A stretch of DNA of 64,000 nt. Origin: JALCLA01 sp965653565 (GTDB taxonomy: Bacteria; Pseudomonadota; Gammaproteobacteria; Xanthomonadales; Xanthomonadaceae). Every line of letters begins with the position of its first letter. The stretch's first letter is position 1. The stretch covers positions 54,315 through 118,314 of the forward strand of contig CBFHAI010000008.1 in the NCBI GenBank assembly GCA_965653565.1, in the 5' to 3' direction. Made by a program: the position numbers and the translations under genes. Below the pieces are notes generated by a model. That model saw only the letters and a list, made by a program, of their open reading frames with translations. It was not told the DNA's origin and did no database searches. This document shows, in pieces, positions 45,597 to 55,400 of this stretch.

Positions 45597-48074
45597 TTAC
45601 TCGTGACGCAACGCCGACAGCGGGTTGACCCGCGTTGCACGCCGCGCCGGCAGGTAGCACGACAGCATCGCGATGGCGGCGAGGAACACCGTCACCACGA
45701 AGAAGATCGCCGGGTCCGCGCCGCTCACGCCGAACAATTGCGAACGCATCGCCTGGCCGCCGGCGAACGCGCCGATCAAACCGAGGACGAGGCCGATCAC
45801 GGTGAGCGCGGCACCGTGCCGCAGGATCAGTCCGAGGATGTGGCTGCGGCCGGCGCCGATCGCCATGCGCACGCCGAGTTCGCCGGTGCGCTGACCCACC
45901 GAATAGGCCAGCACGCCGTAGATGCCGATCGCCGACAGCACCAGCGCCACCGCCGCGAACGCCGCCAGCAACAGCATCGGCGCGCGCTGCTGGTTGAGCG
46001 ACACCGCGATGCGCTCGTCGAGCGCCTGGATGCCGAACAGCGGCTGCTCCGGATCGACTTCGAGGATCGCATCGCGCACCGGCTTGATCAGCGTGTCGGG
46101 CGAGGCCGTGGTCTTGATGACGAACGCGCCCTGCGACTGCGGCTGCTGCCGCAGCGGCCAGTAGATGGTTTCCTTGCTGGTCTCTTCCTTCAGCGCGCTG
46201 TGCTTGATCGTGCTCACCACGCCGACCACGGTGGCCCACGGAATCTCCGGGTTCGCGGGATCGGGCGGGCCGTCGCCGCGCGCGATGCGCTGGCCGATCG
46301 CATCCTTGCCCTTGAAATACTTGTCGGCCAGCAGCTTGTCGATGATCACCACGGCGCCGGCCTGCGCATTGTCGGCGGCGGTGAAGTTGCGGCCCTGCAG
46401 CAAGGTGATCGACATCGCTTCCAGATAGTCCTCGTCGATCTGGCGCTGGAAACCGTGCGGCGCGGCCTCGCCTTCACCGGCGGTGAAACCATCCACCGAA
46501 TACGTGCCCGACGAGTTGTTGCCGCTGAACGGCAATGCCTGCACGAAGCCGGCGGCGCTCACGCCCGGCAGCGCGCGCAGGCGCAGGAAGGCGTTGTCGA
46601 AGAAACGCGTTTGCGATTCGGCATCCGGGTACTTGGCCGGCGGCAGCGAGATCATCGCGGTGAGTACGCCGTTGCTGTCGAAGCCCGGGCTCTGTTCCTG
46701 CAGCTGCTTGAAGCTCTTGAGCAGCAGGCCGGCGCCGATCAGCAAGGTGGTGGCGAGCGCAATCTGCGCGATCACCAGCACATTGCGCGAGGCCGCCGCG
46801 CGCCGGCCGCCGCCGCCCAGGCGGCCGCCTTCCTTGATCACTTCGTTGATATTCATCCGCAGCAGCGAATACATCGGCAATACCGCCGCCAGGATGCCGG
46901 CGAGCGCCGCCGCGCCGAGCGCGAACAGCAGCACGTTGCCGTCGATGCGGAAATCGTAATCGCTCGATTGCGGCTCGATGCCGACCAGCGGCATCAGGTC
47001 GATGCTGAGGAATGCGAGCAATAGCCCGAGCACGCCGCCGATCGCCGAGAGCACCAGCGAATCGACCAGCAGCTGCCGCGCGATGCGCCAGCGCGTAGCA
47101 CCCAGCGCGTTGCGCACCGACAATTCCTTCTGCCGCGCCACGACGCGCGTGAGCATCAGATTGGCGACGTTGGCGCAGGCGATCAGCAGCACCATGGCGA
47201 CCGCCGCCTGCAGCACCAGCAGCATGGTGCGTGCCTCGCCGACCTGCTGCTCGCGCAGGCTGACGGCGCGGCCGGTGAAGCCGGTGCGGCCGATGAAGTC
47301 TGCCGCGCCCGGCTGCACCGCCGAGATGCGCTCGACGTTGCGCTGCACGATGACGTCGAGTTCATTGTTGAGCGCCTCCATGCTGGCGCCGGGTTTCAGC
47401 CGCCCCACCGAGTTCGAATATTCGTTGCCGCGTTCGTCGTCGCTCATCTGCTCGGGCGTGAACGCGAACGGGACCCACAATTGCGTGGTGCGATTGGGGA
47501 AGGCGAAACCTTCGGGCATCACGCCGAGCACGCGGTAAGGCTCGCCGTTGAGGCGCACGTCGCGGCCTATCACGGAGGGATCGCGGTTGAAGCGATTGCT
47601 CCACAGGCTGTGCGAAATCACCGCAACGCGATCGTTGCCCGGCACCGCATGCGAATCGGTGAAGGCCTGTCCCGTGGCCGGGCCCACCTGCAGCGTGGTG
47701 AAGAACGACGGCGTCACCTTCAGGCCCGGCAAGCGTTCCGGCGTGGCGCCGCCTTCGGCCAGATTGAAGTTGGTGCCGGTGTACATCGCCAGGTCGTCGA
47801 GCGAGGGCGCGTTTTCGCGCCGATCCAGATAGTCGGGAATCGACGTGCCCGCGAACTCCAGCCCCATCTTCGGATAAGTGTTGTACACCGACACCAGCCG
47901 CTCGCCGCCCGGATACGGCAGCGGCCGCAGATACATGCCGTAGATCACCGAAAAGATCGCGGTGTTGGCGCCGATGCCGAGCGCCAGCGTGAGGATCGCG
48001 ACGATCGCGAAGGTCGGCCGGCTGATCAGCGTTCGCAGGCTGTAGCGCAGGTCTTGCAGCAGATTGGTGGTCAT
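45597..48074 (-). CDS. FtsX/MacB-type ABC permease, first of three
   Basis: 825 residues from the ATG at 48074, starting MTTNLLQDLRYSLRTLISRP, a wording typical of ADOP/MacB-like permeases, then the helix FAIVAILTLALGIGANTAIF. A large periplasmic core (MGLEFAGTSIPDYLDRRENA) is followed by helices at about 280-430 (LLVLQAAVAMVLLIACANVA, LSVRNALGATRWRIARQLL), a second core (GFDSNGVLTAMISLPPAKYP) and the final FtsX domain (GQRTGELGVRMAIGAGRSHI). It presumably forms the membrane part of an efflux or lipoprotein-handling complex with the ATPase at 48154 and the adaptor at 49079. 79 bases separate it from the ATPase gene. Confidence 0.92.
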   Translation of the reverse strand: MTTNLLQDLRYSLRTLISRPTFAIVAILTLALGIGANTAIFSVIYGMYLRPLPYPGGERLVSVYNTYPKMGLEFAGTSIPDYLDRRENAPSLDDLAMYTGTNFNLAEGGATPERLPGLKVTPSFFTTLQVGPATGQAFTDSHAVPGNDRVAVISHSLWSNRFNRDPSVIGRDVRLNGEPYRVLGVMPEGFAFPNRTTQLWVPFAFTPEQMSDDERGNEYSNSVGRLKPGASMEALNNELDVIVQRNVERISAVQPGAADFIGRTGFTGRAVSLREQQVGEARTMLLVLQAAVAMVLLIACANVANLMLTRVVARQKELSVRNALGATRWRIARQLLVDSLVLSAIGGVLGLLLAFLSIDLMPLVGIEPQSSDYDFRIDGNVLLFALGAAALAGILAAVLPMYSLLRMNINEVIKEGGRLGGGGRRAAASRNVLVIAQIALATTLLIGAGLLLKSFKQLQEQSPGFDSNGVLTAMISLPPAKYPDAESQTRFFDNAFLRLRALPGVSAAGFVQALPFSGNNSSGTYSVDGFTAGEGEAAPHGFQRQIDEDYLEAMSITLLQGRNFTAADNAQAGAVVIIDKLLADKYFKGKDAIGQRIARGDGPPDPANPEIPWATVVGVVSTIKHSALKEETSKETIYWPLRQQPQSQGAFVIKTTASPDTLIKPVRDAILEVDPEQPLFGIQALDERIAVSLNQQRAPMLLLAAFAAVALVLSAIGIYGVLAYSVGQRTGELGVRMAIGAGRSHILGLILRHGAALTVIGLVLGLIGAFAGGQAMRSQLFGVSGADPAIFFVVTVFLAAIAMLSCYLPARRATRVNPLSALRHE

Positions 48075-48153
48075 GGGAACGACTCTTCTGGATGTCTGTG
48101 CGTCGATGTTTTCTTGCGATTGCGCAGGTGGGATGGAAACTGCGCGGTCCTGC

Positions 48154-48921
48154 TTACACGGCGGCGCGATCGCGCGCGCGGGCGATCTGGGCGTCGAGAC
48201 GCTGGTCTTCTTCCTGGCGCAGGCGATGCAGCGTTTCTTCATCCACCACGCGGCCGTCGAACATGAAGATCTTGCGCTGCGCGAAGTCGGCGTAGCGCGG
48301 ATCGTGCGTCACCATGCAGATGGTGGAGCCGGCGCGATGCAGTTCGTCGAGCAGCGCCATCACCGCTTCGCCGTTCTTCGAGTCGAGGTTGCCGGTGGGT
48401 TCGTCGGCGAGCAGGATCGACGGCGCGCCGACCAGGGCGCGCGCCACCGCGACACGCTGCTGCTGGCCGCCCGAAAGCTGCGCCGGATAATGCTTGAGAC
48501 GATGCGCCATGCCGACGCGTTCGAGCGCCTGCTGCACCTTGTCGCGGCGCTCGCCTTTCGACACGCCGTCGCGATAAGTGAGCGGCAGTTCGACATTCTC
48601 GAACACGGTCAGATCGCCGATCAGGTTGAAGGCCTGGAAGATGAAACCGATCTCGCGGTTGCGGATGCGCGCGCGATCGCTGGCGCTGATGTCCTCCACC
48701 GCCGTGCCGTTCAAGGTGTATTTGCCGCCGGTCGGCGTATCGAGCAGGCCGAGGATCGACAACAGCGTCGACTTGCCGCAGCCCGACGGCCCGGAAATCG
48801 ACACGTACTCGCCGCGATGCAGATTGAAGTGCACGCCCGAGAGCGCATGCGTCTCGACTTCGTCGGTGTAGAACACCTTGGTGATGTCGGACATTTCGAT
48901 GAGGTTGGATTGCGGGCTCAT
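48154..48921 (-). CDS. MacB/LolD-type ABC transporter ATP-binding protein, first copy
   Basis: 255 residues. Walker A GPSGCGKSTLLSILGLLD, Q-loop FIFQAFNLIGDLTVFENVEL, signature LSGGQQQRVAVARALVG, Walker B ILLADEPTGNLDSKNGE and H-loop VTHDPRYADFAQR are complete. The C-terminus has an extra basic helix (LRQEEDQRLDAQIARARDRA). It is paralogous to the ATPase at 39936. The gene lies 157 bases after the adaptor, a gap holding a palindromic repeat, and 79 bases before the first permease. Either ATPase could serve any of the three permeases; pairing with the nearest one is assumed. Confidence 0.93.
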   Translation of the reverse strand: MSPQSNLIEMSDITKVFYTDEVETHALSGVHFNLHRGEYVSISGPSGCGKSTLLSILGLLDTPTGGKYTLNGTAVEDISASDRARIRNREIGFIFQAFNLIGDLTVFENVELPLTYRDGVSKGERRDKVQQALERVGMAHRLKHYPAQLSGGQQQRVAVARALVGAPSILLADEPTGNLDSKNGEAVMALLDELHRAGSTICMVTHDPRYADFAQRKIFMFDGRVVDEETLHRLRQEEDQRLDAQIARARDRAAV

Positions 48922-48960
48922 GGCGGGGACTCGATAGGTTGAGGAAAACGGGAGCGGGAC

Positions 48961-49076
48961 TAGGGGTTAGGGACGAGGGGCGGGAGTGGGCCTGACGGAG
49001 ACGGTTTGCAGCAAAAGGCGCGGCGAACCACCTCATTGCACAAAGGCACGCCCTCGCCACTCGCCCCTAACCCCTG
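48961..49076. repeat. Palindromic repeat, GGGGTTAGGG family, copy A
   Basis: Left arm TAGGGGTTAGGGACGAGGGG near 48961 mirrors the right arm CTCGCCACTCGCCCCTAACC near 49052, with a loosely paired middle. It sits inside the operon between the adaptor and the first ATPase gene, where its hairpin could attenuate or process the transcript. Related copies occupy 58770-58967. Confidence 0.6.
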
Positions 49077-49078
49077 CA

Positions 49079-50332
49079 TCAATTCACCCTCAGGCGGTCG
49101 TGCTCATCCCACTGCGAGGTATCCGACAAAATGATCTGGTCGCCCGGTTCGAGGCCTTGCTGGATCTCGATCAGGTTCACCGACGCGCGGCCGAGCCGCA
49201 CCGGCACGCGGTGGGCGATGCCGGATTCTTCGTCGAGCTTGAACAGGCGCACTTCGCTTTCGGGCTGGCCGTAGGCCGGGCGGCCGACGTACAGCACATC
49301 GGGCAGGCGTTCGATCTGGATCGTGCCGTCGACGCTCAGGTCCGGACGCGCCCCGGGCGGCAGCTGGCCTTCGAGATCGACGTCGACCAGCACGCTGCCG
49401 TTGAGCACCGCCGGGTCGATGCGGATCACCTTGCCGGGCACCACGCCGTTGCGGGTGTCGACGCTGACGCTTTGTCCGACGGTGACGTCCTTGACCTGCG
49501 TTTCCGGAATGCGCAGTTCGGCCATCAGCACATCGGGCCGCGCGACACGCGCCAGATTGGTGCCGGCGATCACCTGCTGGCCTTCTTCCACCGGCACCTG
49601 CTGCAACACACCGGCGATGCCGGCGCGCACCTGCAGGCCTTTCAGCTGGCGGTCGCGCAGTTGCGCGGTGTTGCGCAACTGGTCGGCACGCGCGCGCTGC
49701 GCGGCCAGTTGCGACTGCATCGTCTGCGCGAATTTCGCGACGCGTTCCTTTTCGATATCGAGCCGCACTTTCAGCTGATCCGAGGTCAACTGGCTGCGGC
49801 GGTACTGGATCTTCGGAATGATGCCTTTCTGCGCGAGATCGGCTTCGGCTTCGGTCTGCAGCCGCGCCGATTCGTAGTCGGCTTCGACGCCGGCGAGATT
49901 GGCCTTCTGATCGAGCGACTGGCTTTCCAGCGTCATGCGCTGCGCGGCCAGATCGGCTTCGGCGGCGATCAGCGCGGAGGCGGCGGCGAGATGCGCCTCT
50001 TCGACTTCCGGATTGCTCAGTTCGAGCACGATGGTGTCGGGTTCGACGATGGCGCCGGGCTTGACCACGATGCGCTCGACGCGCGCCGGTGTTTCGGCCG
50101 CGATCCAGCGGATTTCCTTCGGCACCAGCACGCCGGGCCCGCGCACTTCGCGCAGCATCTCGCCGCGCTTGACGCTATCGACCCACAAGCTGGTGCGTTC
50201 GACTTCCGGTGCCGCGGCATCGAGATTCGCCAGCCACAGGCCGAGGCCCAACACGGCGATGGCACCGGTGGCGCCGATGGCGACCTGGCGGCGGCGTTTT
50301 TTGGTTTTTAAATCGGAGCGCTGGATATCCAT
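49079..50332 (-). CDS. HlyD/MacA-type periplasmic adaptor protein
   Basis: 417 residues. A short cytoplasmic basic start (SDLKTKKRRRQ), one membrane helix (VAIGATGAIAVLGLGLWLAN), a lipoyl-like and barrel part (TPARVERIVVKPGAIVEPDT), a long helical hairpin (about 115-230; ALIAAEADLAAQRMTLESQS, EADLAQKGIIPKIQYRRSQL), and beta-barrel and membrane-proximal domains (PETQVKDVTVGQSVSVDTR). It should bridge the permeases to an outer-membrane channel, which is not encoded here. The gene heads the operon. Its ATG lies within a few bases of the predicted sigma-54 transcription start and has no visible ribosome-binding site, so translation may be leaderless. Confidence 0.92.
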   Translation of the reverse strand: MDIQRSDLKTKKRRRQVAIGATGAIAVLGLGLWLANLDAAAPEVERTSLWVDSVKRGEMLREVRGPGVLVPKEIRWIAAETPARVERIVVKPGAIVEPDTIVLELSNPEVEEAHLAAASALIAAEADLAAQRMTLESQSLDQKANLAGVEADYESARLQTEAEADLAQKGIIPKIQYRRSQLTSDQLKVRLDIEKERVAKFAQTMQSQLAAQRARADQLRNTAQLRDRQLKGLQVRAGIAGVLQQVPVEEGQQVIAGTNLARVARPDVLMAELRIPETQVKDVTVGQSVSVDTRNGVVPGKVIRIDPAVLNGSVLVDVDLEGQLPPGARPDLSVDGTIQIERLPDVLYVGRPAYGQPESEVRLFKLDEESGIAHRVPVRLGRASVNLIEIQQGLEPGDQIILSDTSQWDEHDRLRVN

Positions 50333-50344
50333 GGACGGGGCTTT

Positions 50345-50360
50345 AGCAAGCGCCGTGCCA
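50345..50360 (-). promoter_or_regulatory. Sigma-54 promoter of the adaptor/ABC/two-component operon
   Basis: On the minus strand the sequence reads TGGCACGGCGCTTGCT, which fits the sigma-54 consensus TGGCACG-N4-TTGC(A/T) at every fixed base, with GG and GC at the required spacing. Transcription should start about 12 bases after the GC, near 50334, just before the ATG at 50332. The operon itself encodes a sigma-54 activator, so autoregulation is expected. Confidence 0.8.
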
Positions 50361-50422
50361 TGCGGGATTTCGCCGATATCCTGTTGATTGTATTGGCTGG
50401 ACTACCCGTGTTCGGTGAGCGG

Positions 50423-50438
50423 TGTTCGATATCGGACA
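50423..50438. promoter_or_regulatory. Palindromic candidate enhancer site for the sigma-54 activator
   Basis: TGTTCGATATCGGACA is a 16-base palindrome with one mismatched pair. It lies about 90-100 bases upstream of the predicted start, the usual distance of an NtrC-type binding site. A second TGTTCG half-site lies 15 bases further downstream at about 50408. Assignment to this operon's activator is inference. Confidence 0.5.
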
Positions 50439-50498
50439 GTGGGGTCGTGCGGTTGTGGACGGTGAGTGGATTTTGGCTTCGGGAAACGCACGCCGCAG

Positions 50499-51422
50499 CT
50501 AATCGTTCGAAACCCCATGCGGCACATGCCCCGCCGCCACATGCCGGCGCGCATTCTCGATATTCGCCGTCGAATCGTCGAAAAACAGATCGGCGCCGAA
50601 GGCTTCGAGGAAGGGCCCCTTGTCGCGGCCACCGAGGAACAGGGCTTCGTCGAGCCGCACGCCCCAGTGCCGCAGCGTGAGGATCACGCGCTTGTGCGCC
50701 GGCGCCGAGCGGGCGGTGACGAGCGCGGTGCGGATCGGCGAATGGTCCGCCGGAAATGCGCTCTGGATGCGATGCAACGCGGCGAGAAAACCCTTGAACG
50801 GCCCGCCCGACAACGGTTCCTGCGCCAGCTCGCGCTCGTTGCGCGCGAAGGCCTCGATGCCCTGCTCGCGGCTGATACGTTCGGATTCATCGCCGAAGAT
50901 CACCGCGTCGCCGTCGAAGGCGATGCGCAGTTGATCGGACTCGCGCGTCGCCGCGCGCGCCGGCAGGATGGTGGCGGCCGCGACCTCGTGTTCGAGCGCG
51001 CGCCGCACCGATTCGGGGTTCGCCGACAGGAACAGATGCGCACCGAACGGCCGGATGTACGGCCAGGTCGGCGCACCGCTGGTGAAGACGGCGCGCACGA
51101 TGTCCAGATGATGATGTTCGATCGAGTTGAAGATGCGCAGGCCGGTGTCGGACGAATTGCGCGACAGCAATATGACTTCGACCTGCGGCAATCCCGCGCG
51201 CCCGCTGCGGTTGAGCGCGAGCAGCTTCTGCACGACAGGGAACGCGATGCCCGGTTCGAGCACTTCGTTCTCGTAGCTACGCTGGAAATCGGCGTAGGCC
51301 GCGACCCCTTCGCGCTCGAACAGCGAGTGGCCGGTCTCCAGATCGAACAGCGCGCGCGCGGTGATCGCAACGATGAGGCGATCGTCGGACGGCGGCGCAG
51401 GCGTGGCGGTGGCGAGCGGCAT
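50499..51422 (-). CDS. Cytosolic 5'-nucleotidase
   Basis: 307 residues. The wording RLIVAITARALFDLETGHSL, ALNRSGRAGLPQVEVILLSR, PFGAHLFLSANPESVRRALE, IAFDGDAVIFGDESERI and VRLDEALFLGGRDKGPFLEA matches the bacterial members of the NT5C1-type 5'-nucleotidase family, HAD-superfamily enzymes that remove phosphate from nucleoside monophosphates. The canonical DxD-like element is in IAFDGDAVIF (about residue 165). The protein lacks a signal peptide. It lies 42 bases after the NAD kinase gene in the same direction, so the two may be cotranscribed in nucleotide metabolism. The gap to the adaptor operon upstream (50333-50498) holds its sigma-54 promoter. Confidence 0.85.
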   Translation of the reverse strand: MPLATATPAPPSDDRLIVAITARALFDLETGHSLFEREGVAAYADFQRSYENEVLEPGIAFPVVQKLLALNRSGRAGLPQVEVILLSRNSSDTGLRIFNSIEHHHLDIVRAVFTSGAPTWPYIRPFGAHLFLSANPESVRRALEHEVAAATILPARAATRESDQLRIAFDGDAVIFGDESERISREQGIEAFARNERELAQEPLSGGPFKGFLAALHRIQSAFPADHSPIRTALVTARSAPAHKRVILTLRHWGVRLDEALFLGGRDKGPFLEAFGADLFFDDSTANIENARRHVAAGHVPHGVSND

Positions 51423-51464
51423 GGCGAGATTGTAGCCCGCCGTCCGTAGCCCGGCGTCAAAACC

Positions 51465-52235
51465 TCAGTACGCGAACTGCTCGTTGAGGATGCGTTCCTC
51501 GAGGTTGTGCTCGGGATCGAACAGCAGTGTCACGGTGCGATCGCGCGATTCGCGGATCGACACTTCGACCACGTCGCGCACTTCCGACGAATCGGCGGTC
51601 GCGCTCACCGGACGTTTGTAGTGATCGAGGATCTCGAGCTTGATCTCGGTGCCCGAGCGCAGGATCGCGCCGCGCCAGCGGCGCGGTCGGAACGGGCTGA
51701 TCGGCGTCATCGCCAGCACTTCGCTGCCGAGCGGCAGGATCGGCCCATGCGCCGACAGGTTGTAGGCGGTGCTGCCGGCGGCGGTGGACACGAGCACGCC
51801 GTCGCAGACCAGTTCTTCCAGCCGCACTGCGTTGTTGAGCGAGACGCGGATCTTCGCGGCCTGCTTGGTCTGGCGCAGCAGCGAGACCTCGTTGAAGGCG
51901 AGCGCGTTGACGCTGCTGCCCGATTCCGACAGCGCGATCATTTCGAGCGGTTTGAGCACGGCGGGCTGCGCGGCGGCGATGCGGTCGAGCAGTTCTTCCG
52001 GCCGATATTGATTCATCAAAAAACCGACGGTGCCGGCTTTCATGCCGTAAACGGGCTTGTTCAATGCCATGTGGCGATGCACGGTCTGCAGCATGAAACC
52101 GTCGCCGCCGAGCGCGACGATGACGTCGGCATCGGCCGGCGGCAAGCTGCCGAAGGTCTGCTGCAACACCGCCAGACCGGCCTGCCCTTCGGGCGTCTTG
52201 CTGGCGACAACCGCGATGCGTGGCTGCGTGCTCAC
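51465..52235 (-). CDS. nadK: NAD kinase
   Basis: 256 residues from a GTG at 52235 with GGAGG close upstream. The Gly-rich catalytic motif DVIVALGGDGFMLQTVHRHM (about residues 37-56), the substrate-binding NEVSLLRQ and the signature DGVLVSTAAGSTAYNLSAHG are present, with no long N-terminal extension. This is the short form common in alphaproteobacteria and xanthomonads. It makes NADP from NAD and ATP in the cytoplasm. The 5'-nucleotidase gene follows 42 bases on. The region upstream of the start to 52445 contains a palindromic repeat and no gene. Confidence 0.92.
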   Translation of the reverse strand: MSTQPRIAVVASKTPEGQAGLAVLQQTFGSLPPADADVIVALGGDGFMLQTVHRHMALNKPVYGMKAGTVGFLMNQYRPEELLDRIAAAQPAVLKPLEMIALSESGSSVNALAFNEVSLLRQTKQAAKIRVSLNNAVRLEELVCDGVLVSTAAGSTAYNLSAHGPILPLGSEVLAMTPISPFRPRRWRGAILRSGTEIKLEILDHYKRPVSATADSSEVRDVVEVSIRESRDRTVTLLFDPEHNLEERILNEQFAY

Positions 52236-52325
52236 CGGACCTCCGGACTGCTGGGTGGCCTAGGTTAGCCCGGGGTTGGCGTTCTGACTATCGTGCCGCG
52301 GTGTGCCGATGCAATTCGTGCAACG

Positions 52326-52422
52326 TCACACCGGCATTCCCGCGCAGGCGGTAACACTGAGGCCTCGCACGCGGCGATGCGCTGCAAAGTCGCTGCATCC
52401 CGCCTTCGCGGGATGACGAAAT
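52326..52422. repeat. REP-like repeat of the GTCATTCCCGC family
   Basis: CGGCATTCCCGCGCAGGCGG near 52329 and CATCCCGCCTTCGCGGGATG near 52399 are oppositely oriented halves of a palindromic repeat found widely in proteobacteria. It occupies the 210-base gap between the NAD kinase start and the glutamate dehydrogenase stop, both on the minus strand. Confidence 0.5.
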
Positions 52423-52445
52423 ATGCGGCAACTTCGCCGAGCCCG

Positions 52446-55400
52446 TTACCCTCGCGTCCCCGCCGCCACGATCTGCGCCAGGCGCCGCACCGCCACCGAC
52501 ACCGTCGGGTAGTCCATGCCGCGCTGGTTGCGCATGTCGTTGAACATCGAGAGCGTGAAGCGCAGCGACGAGTCGTCGCGGTTCATCCAGGTGGAGACGC
52601 GTTGTTCCGGTGCGCCCTGGCCTTGCGCGAGCACCTGCGCGACGAGCGCGCTCTGCTGCGCCTGCAATTCGTCGCGCATCACGCCGCGGGCGTGCGCGTG
52701 CCAGCGGCCTTCGACCGGCAGTTCCTCGATCTTCTCGAGCAGCCACTTCAGATGCAGGCCTTCGCCGAGGCCGAAATACACCTTCGCGACGTCCTTCACA
52801 TCGAAGCCGCGTTCGAGCGCGACTTCGATCATGTCGAGCGCCGAGATCAGGAACGGCAACCCGGCCAGCGATTCGGCCAATGTCTGCGGGAATCCATGAT
52901 CGAGCCAGCGCGCGCGATCTTCCGCGAACTGCGCGCGATCCGAACCGGACAACACGGAACTGAGCGACCCGCGCAGCGCTTCGAGGCCCGGCCGATAACG
53001 CGCCACCGCGCCGGCGATATCGAGACGCTCGCCCGGCCGGTTCAACAGCCAACGGCTCATATTGCGCAGCACGTTCCAGATCTGCGTCAGCGCATCGAGC
53101 TGCGCACTTTCGGGCACCTGCAAGTCGAGCTGGTCGATGCCGGCCCACAGTTCGCGCGCTTCGGTCACCTCGCGCGCGATCGAATACGCCTTGGCGACCT
53201 GCGCCGGCGCTTCGCCGGTGTCTTCCTGCATGCGCATCATGAAGGTCGCGCCCATGCGGTTGACGAACGAATTCGTCACCGCGGTGGCTATGATTTCGCG
53301 CCGCAGGCGATGGTTCTCCATGTCGGCGGCGAAACGCTCCTGCAGCGGCTGCGGGAAGTAGCGCACCAGTTCCTTCGACAGGTACGGATCTTCCGGCACA
53401 TCCGAATCGAGCATCTGGTTGAAGATGACGATCTTGTCGTAGCTGAGCAGGATCGACAGTTCCGGCCGCGTCAGGCCCTGGCCGCGCGCCTTGCGATCGG
53501 CGAGTTCGGCATCGCTGGGCAGGAATTCGATGCCGCGATCGAGCAGGCCCTGCGATTCGAGCGTGCGGATGAAATGCGCGAACGAGCCCAAGCGCGGCGC
53601 GCTCATCGTCTCCATCAGGCTGATCGCCTGGTTCTGGCGATAATTGTCGTTCAGCACCAGGTCGCCGACTTCGTCGGTCATGCTCGCCAGCAGCGCGTTG
53701 CGATCGTCCATCGGCAATTCGCCGCGCAGCACCGGCGCGCCGAGCAGGATCTTGATGTTGACCTCGTGATCGGACGTATCGACGCCGGCGGAGTTGTCGA
53801 TGAAGTCGGTGTTGAGCAGCACGCCGTGCTGCGCGGCTTCGATGCGGCCGCGCTGCGTCATGCCCAGGTTGCCGCCCTCGCCCACCGTCTTGCAGCGCAG
53901 GTCCTTGCCGTTGACGCGGATCGCGTTGTTGGCGCGGTCGCCGACATCGGCATGGGTTTCGCTTTCGGCCTTGACGTAGGTGCCGATGCCGCCGTTCCAC
54001 AGCAGATCGACCGGCGCTTTCAGGATCGCGGTGAGCAGTTCGCTCGGCGTCACCGTGTCGGCGGCGGTGTCGAAACCGAGCGCGCGCTTGGCTTCGGCCG
54101 ACAGCGTCACCGTCTTGGCGCTGCGCGGGAAAATGCCGCCTCCGGCCGAGATCAGCGCCTTGTTGTAATCCTCCCAGCTGGAGCGCGGCAACGCGAACAG
54201 GCGCTCGCGTTCAATGAAGGATTTCGCCGCATCCGGATTCGGATCGATGAAGATATGGCGATGGTCGAACGCCGCCAGCAGGCGGATGTGTTTCGACAGC
54301 AGCATGCCGTTGCCGAACACGTCGCCCGACATGTCGCCGATGCCGACCACGGTGAAATCTTCGGTCTGCGTGTCGCGGCCGAGGGCGCGGAAATGCCGCT
54401 TCACCGATTCCCAGGCGCCCTTCGCGGTGATGCCCATGCCCTTGTGGTCGTAGCCGACCGAGCCGCCGGACGCGAATGCATCGCCGAGCCAGAAGCCGTG
54501 TTCGGCCGAGATCGCGTTGGCGATGTCGGAGAAGGTCGCGGTGCCCTTGTCGGCGGCGACGACCAGATACGGATCGTCGCCATCGTGGCGCACGACATTC
54601 TCCGGATGCACGATCTGGCCATCGACGAGGTTGTCGGTGATGTCGAGCAGACCGTTGATGAACATGCGATAGCAGGCGATGCCTTCGGCCAGTTGCGCAT
54701 CGCGATCGCCGCCTTGCGGCGGGCGCTTGACGAAGAAACCGCCCTTGGCGCCGACCGGCACGATGACGGTGTTCTTCACCATCTGCGCTTTCACCAGGCC
54801 GAGCACTTCGGTGCGGAAATCTTCGCGCCGGTCGGACCAGCGCAGACCGCCGCGCGCAACGGGGCCGAAGCGCAGGTGCACGCCTTCGACGCGCGGCGCG
54901 TAGACGAAAATCTCGCGATACGGCCGCGGTTTCGGCAAATCCGGAATCCTGGCCGGATCGAACTTGAAGCTGATCCACTCGCGCGGCTTGCCGTCGACCA
55001 GCTGGTAGTAGCCGGTGCGCAAGGTGGCGCGGATCACCGTCATGAAGCTGCGCAGGATGCGGTCTTCATCGAGACTGGCGACGCGGTCCATCAGCGATTT
55101 GAGCGCGTTTTCCGCGGCCTGCAGCTGCACCTCGCGCGAACCGGCGCGCGCATCGATCAGCAGGCCGATCGCGGTTTCCGCCGCGGCATCGCCGGCGATC
55201 AGACGCTTGATCTGCGAACCGAAGCGCAGCTGGCCCTGGCGCACTTCTTCCTGGCTTTCGCGGCCCGTGGCCGGATGGAACCTGGCCTCGAACAATTCCA
55301 CCAGCAAACGCGCCAGCAGCGGGTAGCGGCCGAGGGTTTCTTCCATATAGCTCTGCGAGAACGGCACGCCGGTCTGCAGCAGGTATTTGGCGTAGCCGCG

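Noticed and set aside
44628..47024. Long plus-strand frame opposite the permease genes
   Set aside because: It spans two real minus-strand genes and their junction and has no domain features.
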